Shown piece after piece: positions 44,505 to 55,667 of a stretch of 64,000 bases of DNA. The DNA comes from Panax quinquefolius (taxonomy: Eukaryota; Streptophyta; Magnoliopsida; Apiales; Araliaceae): NCBI GenBank assembly GCA_020205615.1, contig CM035166.1:81025135-81089134 (forward strand), in the 5' to 3' direction. The position numbers and the translations under genes were made by a program. Numbering within the stretch: the stretch's first letter is position 1; each line of letters begins with the position of its first letter. A model generated the notes under the pieces. The model ran no database searches, was not told the origin of the DNA, and saw nothing but the letters and a program-made list of their open reading frames with translations.

Positions 44505-46821
44505 ATAACTAAGGATTAGTTGAATAAAAAGTTCATAACGTTATGCTATGGAATAAATCATAAATGTATCAACATTGTATACATAGGTCATGCTTTTTAG
44601 GAATAATCTAATAGCATAAACATTGAATAATTATAACATATCTTGCTTGAACAATATTATGCCAAGGTTATTTAGAATTGAGTACTAAGCATGCATAACA
44701 AATAGTAAATTGAACGATAAAACTTGTTCAACATTAGTATATCAGAATATATAAACGTGCATGCTAAATAACAAGTTAAAGACAAGAATAACTTGCTCAA
44801 TATCAGAATAAGATTTAGAAAACTTGCATCATCATAAACAAACTAGATACAAGAAACTTGCTCAATCGTAAGAATAAATTTTAGGGAACTTGCACAATGT
44901 AATAATAGAACTAGCTCAACGAAAGTGTAGAGTTAGAAAACTTGCCTTGCTTGTAGGCTAAACCGTAACAACTCGAATCACAATACCCTATACATATGTC
45001 ATCATGACATAATTAGTCACTACCAACACTCTATATATAAATAAGTATCTACATCATGTAAGGTTCAATTTTTAACCACATAGTCAAGTTACACTAGTAA
45101 TAAAACTCGTTAACCATTAATAATATGATCATTCTTACTATAGTAATACCAAAATCATATTTTAACAGTCCTACTATTAAATCATAACAACATTTTTAAA
45201 CTTTGTGTAACTAAAACACATTGTCTGACCATTCTTCTTTAACTTTCATGTTGCTATTTCCATACGCTTATTGTGGGTTTGAGTCATGATCTTAAGGTTA
45301 CGCAAGATAAGTCACATGCTACTAAGTGGTGCTGCAATGTGGCAATCAGCCCTTTACACATGAGACTTATCTCATGAGGCAAGATCTTTGCAATAGCAAT
45401 TATAGTACTTTCGCGACCAACTTCTAACAACAAAGATAAACAAAGCCAATTTTGGCGTACAAGCTACTTTCTAACAACTAAATTAACACATAATACATAT
45501 ATAAACTTCACACAAGCATAATTTGAGGTCTCTTAACATAATTTTACCCATATAACAATATAAACATCGAATTTAAAATATCTAATTTCACTATTTTTGA
45601 TAAAACTTCACTTTTTAACATTTTCAGTGAAAATCATCACTGTGATTTTGTTTTTCAACCAAAACAGTTAATTCAAAATACCTTGTTTTTGTTTATTCAT
45701 CCTCTTTCAAAATCAATAGTCAATTTATATATTAAAAAAATAATTAAACCTTAATTTTACTTTAAGCTAAGCCATAATCATATATATTCATATCAATTCA
45801 CCGTAATATGGTTTCCTTCACAAATTAATATATAACATGAATTAACTCATCTATAAACTTATGAAAACAACTTTATACTAACCAATTTATCATATAAAAC
45901 TATATACAAAAACAATTCAACCTTCACAAAGTTTTTACAGAGAATTTTAGAAGAGAATAAAATTATAACTTTTGAAAAATAAAAGAGTTAAGATGATTAC
46001 CTTATTTTAGAAGATGATGGATATTCTTTGATTATCAAGCTTTCTTCCCACAATTCTTCTCTCAAATTCTCTAGACTTCTCTCAATTCTCTCTCAAGTTT
46101 TTCTCTGTAACTTTCTTCTTCTGAGTTCTTTCTATCTAACTCTAACCTTACGTACTAACAATATAACGTATAGGTAATAATATAGGTATTAAGTATATAA
46201 TATAAATATAACTTTAACTGACATCAGTTATTTTTTATTTGAAAATCAAAAGCCATAAGGCTTGTTTGGCTAACTAACTTAAAATTAACCCATTAAATCT
46301 TATACCTTGTTTGGTAAAACATATTAAAATTAAAGACTTAATATGCATTAAGCCTTGTTGGGCAAAAGTGAATTAACCTCCTTTAATTTATTTTAATAAC
46401 TCATTTATAGTATAGTTTATGGTCACACTTTATTTAATTAAATTTTAATATTTAATTTAATTAATTCTAGTAACAATTTATTAAATTAATTTATCACATA
46501 AATCAATACAACATAATTATAATATTCTTTATAATTATAATTTTATTTAATCAACTAACACATCATTTTAATTACAAATTCAAATTAAAATATTTTTATA
46601 ATAATTCATTTAATCATTACAAACTCTCTAACTTAATTATTAAATTAAATTAGAATATTATCTCATAATAATTAATTTTCTTAACTCCTTAATTATTTAT
46701 TTAACAAATAATTAACCAATCAAATCAAATCAAATATTTATTCAACAATAAACACATCCATTAAATATTTATATAACTCAATAAATATTTAAAAATTATA
46801 ATTAAAATTCTGGTTGTTACT
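44505..46821 (-). mobile_element. LTR B, third segment and terminus
   Basis: Very AT-rich and gene-free. Contains repeated AACTTGC-CAAT phrases (44700-44950) and a CT-rich block CTCTCAATTCTCTCTCAAG near 46080 typical of the transcribed part of plant LTRs. It ends GGTTGTTACT at 46821, the inverted counterpart of B's start TGTGACACCC, followed by ATAAC (46822-46826), which equals the sequence before B at 6641-6645. The end is therefore inferred. An alternative is that B ends at 28027 and C resumes at 44505. Confidence 0.5.
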
Positions 46822-46826
46822 ATAAC

Positions 46827-47942
46827 AACTCGAGTTCGAGTTAGGAAACTTGCACAATAAAGTATAGGAACTTGCCTGCGTTGTCGTTTACTGCTACGAA
46901 ATCTATTTAAGCTTCATCTGAAAGACCTAATATTGATAATATCGATCTCTCGATTAGAATAATATCATCACATTAACTACTGTTAATTACAGTTATAAAA
47001 TAACCTAAACACATTACCACATAATCATAATAGTCAATAAAACATATAAGATTCGGTATCAAGTCAAACTATTTCTGTCTGAGTTGAGTCCTATATTATT
47101 TTGACACCCCGACTGCCTAATCGATTAATTATCGAGCCTATTTTCAGTAAGACTCTACTTAAACTGCTTTAATACTATCATAGATAATTTATTTATAAGT
47201 CGAAACATTTTTCAAAAGCTTATAATAATTTTCAAATAATTATTATCATTTATAATAATTTTTCAATCATTAATATCATTTTTAAATGGTTTAAATACTA
47301 AATAATCCCATTATCATTAATATTTAATTAATTTCAAATATTAATGAAATACATGACATAATATTATAAGTTATTTATAATATCTCAAAGTATTTTAATA
47401 CCTTAATATCACCTTTAAATGATTTTAAAACATTTAAAACCATTTTTAAATAACTCGACATTAATATTAAAATATTAATATATTTAATGACAAAATATTA
47501 AAAGTTATATTTTATAACTTAAAATATTTTTCAAACCTTTAAATCATTTTTATATGATTTTAAAATATTAAAACTATTTTTCCATAATTTATTTAATACA
47601 TTTATTAAATAAATTGTTATCATTAATATTAAATTATTAATGAAATTCATCCCAAAATATTAAAAGTCATTCAAAATAACTTAAAATATTTTCTAACACT
47701 TTAATATAATTTCAAATGATTTTTAAAATATTAAAATCATTTTAAGTAATTTATTTAATATAATTATTAAATATCATTAATATTTAAATAAATTAAAATA
47801 TTAATGAAATATATCACAAATTATTAAAAATCTATTTTTATGCCTTAAAATAATATTTATAAATTAATTATGAATTTTTTATAATTAATTTCCATTTTAT
47901 TCTAATTATTTAATTAAAATAATTAATTTTTATATAAACTGT
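46827..47942 (-). mobile_element. LTR C, second segment (inferred)
   Basis: Gene-free, extremely AT-rich (runs of ATTATTAATATTAAA type at 47180-47935). It begins AACTCGAGTTCGAGTTAGG, with the AACTTGCACAA phrases seen in related LTRs. Assigned to C only because it follows the inferred end of B. No terminus was identified. Confidence 0.4.
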
Positions 47943-48016
47943 CACTAAATGGGTCTATAGCGACAAAACTATCGCTATAGGTGTTCTTGAGCCCTCAAGA
48001 ACATTCATGTTTAGTG
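47943..48016. mobile_element. Possible 74-bp CACTA-like mini element
   Basis: Begins CACTAAA and ends TTTAGTG (perfect 7-bp inverted ends). It is flanked by TGT and TGC, a near 3-bp duplication as CACTA elements make. Inside are two back-to-back perfect 9-bp hairpins (CTATAGCGA/TCGCTATAG and GTTCTTGAG/CTCAAGAAC); the first has the TAGCGA...TCGCTA form common near CACTA ends. The size is very small, so chance or a remnant is possible. Confidence 0.35.
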
Positions 48017-48086
48017 TGCAGGGTGCCTACTTTGACCACTTGCAAATCTTTGATCTTGATGTGTCTGGGCATGTAGGCTTCGGTGC
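48017..48086. other. Short unassigned stretch
   Basis: No gene or repeat recognised. It ends where the duplicated block starting GCATTCCACACAAGGAAG begins. Confidence 0.4.
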
Positions 48087-48189
48087 ATTCCACACAAGGA
48101 AGTCAACAACGAAAGGATCGGGGCTCTTTACTTATGGCTTGATATAACAGTGATTAACTTTAGGGTTTGGTTACTTTGAATTCGTATAA

Positions 48190-48560
48190 CAAGTTGGTTA
48201 GGAATATGAAAGCTAACAACCTTACAAAAAGAATAATAAGTAGTTAATCAATCGTTTTCAAAAATTACCTCAAAGGCAAGAATTTTTAAAGATATAAGAT
48301 CGTGAAAGTGTTTATTTGAAACAACAAGATTAATAAACAATGGAGGTAACGAAGGTTTCTCCCAACGAAGTTTCAATAGATAAATCAAAGTCTAATTTTT
48401 TTTCGGAGTCAAATTTAAACATTGAACACAACTAGGTAGAATAAAAGAGTGGGTAGAACTTGTATTGAATAAAGTATAGACTTCGCAATAATTAATTTAC
48501 CCGTAATAACTTCGTTCGGTTTTCTCGACAAACGCTCTCGCTTAAATTACCGAGTTTGAC
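48190..48560 (-). pseudogene. F copy 1 protease-region debris
   Basis: Nucleotide similarity to chromovirus A 40170-40600: GTTAGGAATATGAAAGCTAA, GAAGGTTTCTCCCAACG, CAATAGATAA-TCAAAGTC, GAGTGGGTAGAACT. No open frame. It lies directly downstream (minus strand) of the coiled-coil ORF, so the gag capsid and zinc-knuckle part of a normal element is missing in between. Confidence 0.75.
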
Positions 48561-49262
48561 TTTACTATAGGGTACATTCCACCCTTAAGTGCTTCTTCAC
48601 ATTCCTGATCCATGATTTGAATCATTATTCTCCGATCCATATCGAATTCGGGTTGACCGCTATGCATGTGGTAATTCAATTCGATGTTAGATTCTTCCAA
48701 TCTCAATTCTTTGTCAAAAAAAAGTCCATTTCATCTATTTTGGCTTTATTGGATCTACGTCTTTTCTACACTATCAACGCGTTGTGCAGCTTTTACCCAT
48801 GCATCGCCTATTCTCCTTCGTTCAGTTGTTTCTTCTTTCAGCTGATCTTTGATTTTTAAATTCTCAGATTCCAACTTTAATATCTTACACCCTGCCAAAG
48901 CGTGATTTTGTTCGAGCATCACATATCGGGTAACCCAATTTTGAATTGTTGTATCCCTTTGTTCCGCGACCATTTGTCGTTCTTCAACTTTTGTCTTCTA
49001 GCTCACGAACACGATTTTGTAATTCTAAGTTTTGATCATAAATTTCTTCTAACCAATTCTCCTCAGGTTCCTCTTCTTCCTCTTCTTCCTCACTTTCAGC
49101 TGCTACCTCTGCAACTAGCTCGGGTGCAACAATTAGTTCTTCATTTACTACGTGGATATCTCTAATTTGTTCCTCGTCGACAATTGCATTAACCTGATTA
49201 GTGATTAAAGGTGTCACAACGGTCACATTCACTCCATTGTGAATATTTTCAAATTGCCATTT
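48561..49262 (-). pseudogene. F copy 1 coiled-coil ORF, frameshifted
   Basis: Same protein as 54771-55487 but broken. The upstream block 48984-49262 covers ENIHNGVNVTVVTPL to LQNRVRELE, then a one-base gain in TCTTCAACTTTTGTCTTC shifts the frame. The downstream block 48755-48973 resumes with RDTTIQNWVTRYVML and ends at a second break near VDSVEK. An A-rich run near 48716 has also replaced the copy 2 sequence. This is the degenerate twin of the intact copy. Confidence 0.75.
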
Positions 49263-49433
49263 CCAAACACTGCCACAACACAAGGGTTAATTAATATATC
49301 AAATATTATCCCTATACTCTGACCGATCAATTAAATACCAAATAAACTTAGGTAGGTCATACTAGCGAAGGAATTTCCCGTCTCTCCCCTCCTAGTTCTT
49401 ATCTCACATCTTAGCTGTGGATCATATCCCTAA

Positions 49434-49444
49434 GCTCGATACCA
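49434..49444 (-). other. F copy 1 primer binding site
   Basis: Minus strand TGGTATCGAGC, close to the initiator tRNA-Met PBS, next to LTR1. In copy 2 (about 55655-55664) it is further decayed. Confidence 0.7.
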
Positions 49445-49447
49445 AAC

Positions 49448-51854
49448 CGTGGCGCCCCAAAATTAGGTATCGTCACCCATCTTGGGTCGCCACTTACATG
49501 GTACATAGATTCAAATACGACTTACTAATATAAGCGTAGTGTATGCAATACGACATAAACCGTGAGTTTGAATACAAATATTGTCTACTAGATATTATAC
49601 AAACTCAAAAGGAGTCCTCATTACAACTATTATCACACTATTTCACGAAATAGTGAGGACTACTAATGCTATCCTCTGGACCATTACTTACGTTCCCAGA
49701 CTGGTCCCAAATATGTTCACATTTCACGAAGAAACGGTGAAAGAAAGGGTGAGCTCAACTAGCCCAAGAAGAAATATTATGACTAAGATAATGCGAGAAT
49801 AAATTATCATTAGCCTTCAACAATGTTAAACCGATAAAATACAATAGACAACCAGTTTAATCTGCAGATGGAATAAGCAATCCATTAAAAGAGTCAAGTA
49901 GAGAATAAAGTCTACTATCTTTTAGGTTTTAAAAGGTTTTCATCAATTTTTATCATTGAGACTCGACAATAAATAAACCACCACATCTAATCATCCTTGT
50001 ACCACTGGTCGAGGATTTTCATCAAATTATCAATGGTCATGACTATCTTAGAATCACCCCAGTCATAATCATACCAAAAACTATCCATCATTTGCATTAC
50101 AGGCCACTGAGGACTTTTGTCACATCATTTATATCAAGTCATGATTATACCGAATGATCCCTGATCATAATCATACTAAGTTCATCTATGCACGTAAGCC
50201 AAAGATAACATAATATAATATGAGGATGATGACAATGGCATAGTAATTCAATAAAACAAGTTCAAGAATTATTTAATCCATGAATTATTAACGTCCAAAT
50301 TGTCAACATAATACTGTTTCGTAGAGTAAAATTCAAGAATGATCAGAAGAATATTTCCATGAAAAGATATTGGATGAAACGCAAATACCAAGGATATTCT
50401 ACTAATTTCATGGAGTATAGAAGTCAAAGTTTTAACCAACTGGGTATAATAAAGAATGGAATAACAAAAGAAATCACCATGCATGCGGTGCCGCGCATAT
50501 GCATGAAAGTTATTCCAACAGAATAATAATAATGAACCGTGTCGTGAAATTCACACCGACGGGATGTTCCAACAGAATAATAAAGATTTTAACCAGTCCG
50601 TGTAAAACACATGCATGTGGATGTTCCAATGTAATAATAAAGATTTTAACCAGTCCTGTAAAACACACGCATGTGATGTTCCAACAGAATGATAAAAGAT
50701 TTTAACCAGTCCTGTGTAAAACACACAGATGGGATGTTCCAATGAGAATAATAGAAGAATGTCACCAAGTATAGGGTAAATCAGCAGATCAAAGTTATTC
50801 CAATGAATAATAAGCAATGGAATAACATAAGGATTTCACCAAGTATAGGGTATGCCACAGTATACAAGGTTATGTATAGGGTATGCCACTTTTACAAAGT
50901 TATTCCAATGAAATAATAGTGAATGGAATAATGTAAGTTCTCTTCAAGAAGAAAGAATAACTCCCCTTACCGTAAAAGAACCTAATATAGAAATAGTGAA
51001 GTAGCGAATACTCTTCTTCTTTCTATAATTTTCTCTTATAGCTTCTCTCTATAATTTCTCTCTCTAGAGTTTCAATGAATTAAAAGAAAATAATGAAGGA
51101 ATGAGCTTCTATTTATAGGAAAATGGAATGCATAGTAACTAATCCATGAACGGTCCAGATTGATTTACTTTAATCTGACGGTCCATATTTAAAGAAAAAT
51201 CTTTTAAATAAAATATAATATATTCTATTTATATAAAAACATTTTACTACTATGCAAACACTATGCAATACTATGCAAAACAATATGCAAAACACTATGC
51301 AACACTATGCATAATAAAATATAATATATTCTATTTATAGAATAACTTTAATAAAGTATTCTATTTTATATAAAAAGATGTTTCTGTTTTATTACGTTAA
51401 TAATACGAATAAAACAAAGCGTCATTATCGTTATAATAATTCATATTATTAATCGACAATAATGGAATCAAACTGAGTGACTTCTCACATAAGCATCAAT
51501 AATCAATACCGTGTGCTACTATGCAACCACACGTATTACTGTACTTTTACTACCGAGTAGTTCAACAGTAACCACGGTAAAACTTCCGCCGTTATTTCAA
51601 TAAAATATTTTTGTCGTTTTCTCAATCCGACAATAATTCTGTTGTGGGGTCCACCAATGATTGAGCCGTTGTACGAATATTCCCTGCTAAATCGAATATT
51701 CCCCGACCAATCGAATATAATATAACCACTTGCATACTTTGCAAAATTTATAAATATTACCCACAACTATAATATTATCTCAAATTCACACCATAATATA
51801 AAAAATTATTTTGACAAAATTTAAATCTTTATTGATAAAATCTGGGGTCTCACA
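49448..51854 (-). repeat. F LTR1
   Basis: 2407 bp, starts CGTGGCGCCCC (TG changed to CG, shared with LTR2) and ends CTGGGGTCTCACA. It has a PBS on its left and a PPT on its right. A 57-65 bp minisatellite (GATGTTCCAACAGAATAATAA...CCAGTCCTGTAAAACACA) fills 50513-50750. ACTATGCAAAACA-type short repeats lie at 51245-51310. Confidence 0.88.
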
Positions 51855-51870
51855 ATCTCCCCTCCTTATG
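51855..51870 (-). other. F polypurine tract
   Basis: Minus strand TAAGGAGGGGAGAT adjoining LTR1. It is followed (to 51931) by the usual pol 3' tail (minus strand of GAAATTTCGCC, GATGAGGATACCTTG), then abruptly by unrelated sequence. Confidence 0.75.
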
Positions 51871-51931
51871 GAATTTCGCCCTCGAAATTAGGGTACGTAC
51901 CTGATATGATAAAGAGATGAGGATACCTTGA

Positions 51932-52870
51932 AAATATTAAATTCATCTTCGAAATCTGCCAAAGCTATTCATTAACTATTCATCTTTTTACTCTGAGGCT
52001 AAAGATATACAATCAGAAAATCAATAATCTTTGAGACTCGACTTTTAATAGTATCACAACCATGAATTATCCATGCACTCTTGGCTAAGGATATTCGTGT
52101 TTTCAATTACGGTCATGATTATACCGAATAATCCATGGTCATAATCATACCAAGTCTATCAATGTACTACGGCCAAAGATGACTTTTACCACATCCATGA
52201 ATTAATATTTCATTGCTGAGACTCAGCTCAATAATTAATCCATATCATCGAATCATCCCTGCACTACAGGCCAAGGATATTCATTAGTATCACGACCACG
52301 AATTATCCATGCACTACGGCCAAAGATAATCGTGTATTCATTAGTATCACGACCACAAATTATCCATGCACTACGGCCGAAGATAATTGTGTATTCATTA
52401 GTATCACGACCACAAATTATCCATGCACTACGGCCGAAGATAATCGTGTATTCATTAGTATCACGACCACAAATTATCCATGCACTACGGCCAAAGATAA
52501 TTGTGTATTCATTAGTATCACGACCACAAATTATCCATGCACTACGGCCAAAGATAATTGTGTATTCATTAGTATCACGACCACAAATTATCCATGCACT
52601 ACGGCCAAAGATAATTGTGTATTCATTAATATCGGACGACCACAAATTATCCATGCACTACTACCAAAGATAATTGTGTATTCATTAGTATCACGACCAC
52701 AAATTATCCATGCACTACTACCAAAGATAATTGTGTTTTCAATTACTGTTATGATTATACCGAATAATCCGTGGTCATAATCATACCAAGTCCATCTATG
52801 CACTACAGCCACGAGATGACTTTCAACACAATATAAACATGAGGATAATGATATAAAGAATCAATCAAAT
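51932..52870 (-). mobile_element. Chromovirus LTR fragment inside F
   Basis: Resembles the middle of the A-type LTR (42420-42840): GCTGAGACTCAGCTCAATAA, TGCACTACGGCCAAAGAT, GGTCATAATCATACCAAGTC, AACATGAGGATAATGATAT. Neither LTR terminus is present. It sits where pol should be, so F's interior was replaced or recombined. It contains the 57-bp minisatellite. Confidence 0.7.
52261..52740. repeat. 57-bp minisatellite (TGCACTACGGCC unit)
   Basis: Units begin GCACTACGGCCAAAGATAAT at 52311, 52368, 52425, 52482, 52539 and 52596, exactly 57 bp apart. A shorter 50-bp unit precedes at 52261, and two variant units (ACTACTACC) start at 52656 and 52713. Copies are almost identical. Because 57 is a multiple of three, frames stay open on both strands through the array (19-residue repeats). 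The unit is present singly or in two or three copies in all A-type LTRs, so it was amplified locally. Confidence 0.92.
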
Positions 52871-54312
52871 GAGATAAAGGATAAATATTAAACATTTATA
52901 ATATAATTTATCCGAGATTCAAGAATATCCCCATGTTATCAATCACTTAATAATCTCATAATCTAATAACATTAATATTATAACAATATTTTAATCACTT
53001 CTTAAATTTATAAACAATTTATCTCAATTGTTTACGCTTTACCATATAATGCATTTAATCATTCAAAATGCCATACTCATAAGATATCATCACCAATTAT
53101 CAAATCTCTCAAAAAATAAACATATACTCTATATAAGATTCTCTAGCCATAATATCCTATTTTCAACTTTGTTACTTCACATAACATATTTAACTCATAT
53201 GTTCGTAACTAAACTATTTTCATGAAAAATACCAAATCAGTCCCAAAAATATTTCTTTTCTGGGATTTAGCATAATATAGTCCCATAATGAAAATATATT
53301 TTTCTCGAATTTTAAAATTCATTTACTATTTTTCAAAAATCAATTTCTAATTAATTCCTTAAGAAATTAGCTACCTCAAGTTTAACTCCAAAAATTCCCA
53401 AATCTTGGCAGGACCTTACACATGTTAACGTGAGCTTCTAGTTTAAATTTCATGGTCATCGGAGTTATAGAACTCCGGTTATAGCGTTTTTCATTGGAAA
53501 AACCTAAATATTGAAATAGTCATAACTTGCTCATTTTAAGTCAGAATGAGCTCATTTTTGGACAGGAGATACTTTATACCATATACCTTCATGTCCCAAA
53601 AGGCCAGAATTTTTCTCATAATTTAAGTGGCCGAAACAGCCCCTTAAAGTTTCTGGGCAGTAGCATTTTCGAAATTTACAGCTTTGGCCTCCTTTGCTAA
53701 AATCAGTCCACACAAAAATCTACAACACCTTTTCCAGTAATTCCACTTGGATTAGTTAGGTAACTCATAGATCTAACTCTAGGACTTGACCACATTCAAA
53801 AATTCAAAATATAATAAGAGATATGGTCAATTGAATTTCATGTTACGTTTTTCACCAAAATCTGATTTTCAACTCTTTGTGATTTCTAAGAAACTTTCAT
53901 GTTTTTACATACTAACCAACATAACTCATCATAAAACTTACTAATACCACGAATACCCATGATTTTCATTATTCCAATGCTTTTATTATGACTTTCATCA
54001 TAAACCACGTAAACTGTTCATTTTAGTTGAAGAAATATTTGAGGGTTTAAGAAATGGGTTTTTGTACTGGGGTCAATACAAAATTCGATTTCACGCTCTA
54101 GGGTAGGCTAGAAAGTCTTCAAGAATACGTCAAGAAATTTATTAATGATAGAAATATCATTCAAAACTGCTACTCTTATCCAAGACATGGATAGTACGTT
54201 ACATTGATACCAACTGTGACTTCTATCCCTTAACCTAGATAGCCCTCACAATGATACCTATAAACTTGCCATCTTCATTCACGATGTAAGCCTCAGAAAA
54301 GTCCGGCTTGAT
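52871..54312 (-). other. Scrambled interior of F
   Basis: 52871-54020 is AT-rich with no gene; text such as TTATAGAACTCCGGTTATAG resembles LTR sequence of another gypsy family. 54030-54170 matches the chromovirus protease-RT region (compare 38805 and 39935-40045: AAGAAATATTTGAGG, GTCAATACAAAATTCGATTT, CGTCAAGAAATTTATTAAT). 54200-54215 reads TTGATACCAACTGTGAC, a PBS-plus-LTR start that leads into unrelated sequence. It looks like a mosaic of short element pieces. Confidence 0.6.
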
Positions 54313-54419
54313 TGCATTCCACACAAGGAAGTCAACAACGAAAGGATCGGGGCTCTTTACTTATGGCTTGATATAACAGTGATTAACTTTAGGGTTTGGT
54401 TACTTTGAATTCGTATAAC

Positions 54420-54765
54420 AAGTTGGTTAGGAATATGAAAGCTAACAACCTTACAAAAAGAATAATAAGTAGTTAATCAATCGTTTTCAAAAATTACCTC
54501 AAAGGCAAGAATTTTTAAAGATATAAGATCGTGAAAGTGTTTATTTGAAACAACAAGATTAATAAACAGTGGAGGTAACGAAGGTTTCTCCCAACGAAGT
54601 TTCAATAGATAAATCAAAGTCTAATTTTTTTTTCGGAGTCAAATTTAAACATTGAACACAACTAGGTAGAATAAAAGAGTGGGTAGAACTTGTATTGAAT
54701 AAAGTATAGACTTCGCAATAATTAATTTACCCGTAATAACTTCGTTCGGTTTCTCGACAAACGCT
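54420..54765 (-). pseudogene. F copy 2 protease-region debris
   Basis: Nearly identical to 48190-48540 and similar to chromovirus A 40170-40600, with no open frame. Directly downstream of the coiled-coil ORF on the minus strand. Confidence 0.75.
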
Positions 54766-54770
54766 CTCGC

Positions 54771-55487
54771 TTAAATTACCGAGTTTGACTTTACTATAGG
54801 GTACATTCCACCCTTAAGTGCTTCTTCACATTCCTGATCCATGATTTGAATCATTATTCTCCGATCCATATCGAATTCGGGTTGACCGCTATGCACAGGG
54901 TAATTCCGAATTCGATGTTGGGTTCTCCCAATTGCTGTCCAAAAAGCAAAGTCCATTTCATCTATTTTGGCTTTATTGGATCGGACGTCTTTTTCTACAC
55001 TATCAACGCGTTGTGCAGCTTTTACCCATGCATCGTCTATTCTCCTTCGTTCAGTTGTTTCTTCTTTCAGCTGATCTTTGATTTTTAAATTCTCAGATTC
55101 CAACTTTAATATCTTACACCATGCAAAAGCGTGATTTTGTTCGAGCATCACATATCGGGTAACCCAATTTTGAATTGTTGTATCCCTTTGTTCCATGACC
55201 ATTTGCCGTTCTTCAACCTGTTCTTCTAGCTCACGAACACGATTTTGTAATTCTAAGTTTTGATCATAAATTTCTTCTAACCAATTCTCCTCAGGTTCCT
55301 CTTCTTCCTCTTCTTCCTCACTTTCAGCTGCTACCTCTGCAACTAGCTCGGGTGCAACAATTAGTTCTTCATTTACTACGTGGATATCTCTAATTTGTTC
55401 CTCGTCTGACACTGCATTAACCTGATTAGTGATTAAAGGTGTCACAACGGTCACATTCACTCCATTGTGAATATTTTCAGCTGCCAT
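54771..55487 (-). CDS. Acidic coiled-coil protein in the gag position of element F
   Basis: 238 residues from ATG 55487 (MAAENIHNGVNVTVV), the site and context of the chromovirus gag start (A begins MTSENV at the same distance from its PBS). An acidic N-terminal part with an unbroken Glu run (ESEEEEEEEEPEENW) is followed by a heptad-rich coiled coil (IYDQNLELQNRVRELEEQ; LKLESENLKIKDQLKEET). A final segment follows (FWTAIGRTQHRIRNYPVH, MDRRIMIQIMDQECEEALKG). No gag capsid domain, zinc knuckle or enzyme motif is visible, and I do not recognise the protein. It may be a divergent gag, an acquired host fragment, or a non-autonomous partner protein. The frame is open over its full length while its duplicate is frameshifted. 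Confidence 0.6.
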   Translation of the reverse strand: MAAENIHNGVNVTVVTPLITNQVNAVSDEEQIRDIHVVNEELIVAPELVAEVAAESEEEEEEEEPEENWLEEIYDQNLELQNRVRELEEQVEERQMVMEQRDTTIQNWVTRYVMLEQNHAFAWCKILKLESENLKIKDQLKEETTERRRIDDAWVKAAQRVDSVEKDVRSNKAKIDEMDFAFWTAIGRTQHRIRNYPVHSGQPEFDMDRRIMIQIMDQECEEALKGGMYPIVKSNSVI

Positions 55488-55667
55488 TTCCAAACACTGC
55501 CACAACACAAGGGTTAATTAATATATCAAATATTATCCCTATACTCTGACCGATCAATTAAATACCAAATAAACTTAGGTAGGTCATACTAGCGAAGGAA
55601 TTTCCGCCTCCCTCCTAGTTCTTATCTCACATCTTAGCCGGGATCATATCCTAAGCTCGATACTAAC

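Noticed and set aside
44966..46821. Separate solo LTR bounded by GTAACAACTCGAAT and ATTCTGGTTGTTAC
   Set aside because: The inverted ends look plausible, but no target duplication matches and the start lacks TG; I kept the segment as part of LTR B instead.
50551..50817. ORFs through the LTR minisatellite (also 56693-57079 and 62085-62517)
   Set aside because: Unit lengths near multiples of three keep frames open; not genes.
52253..52673. Overlapping long ORFs on both strands with 19-residue repeats
   Set aside because: Pure consequence of a 57-bp tandem repeat in an LTR fragment; no start context or other evidence of a gene.
52261..52740. CRISPR-like array of regular repeats
   Set aside because: Repeats are directly adjacent without unique spacers, and the context is a plant retrotransposon.
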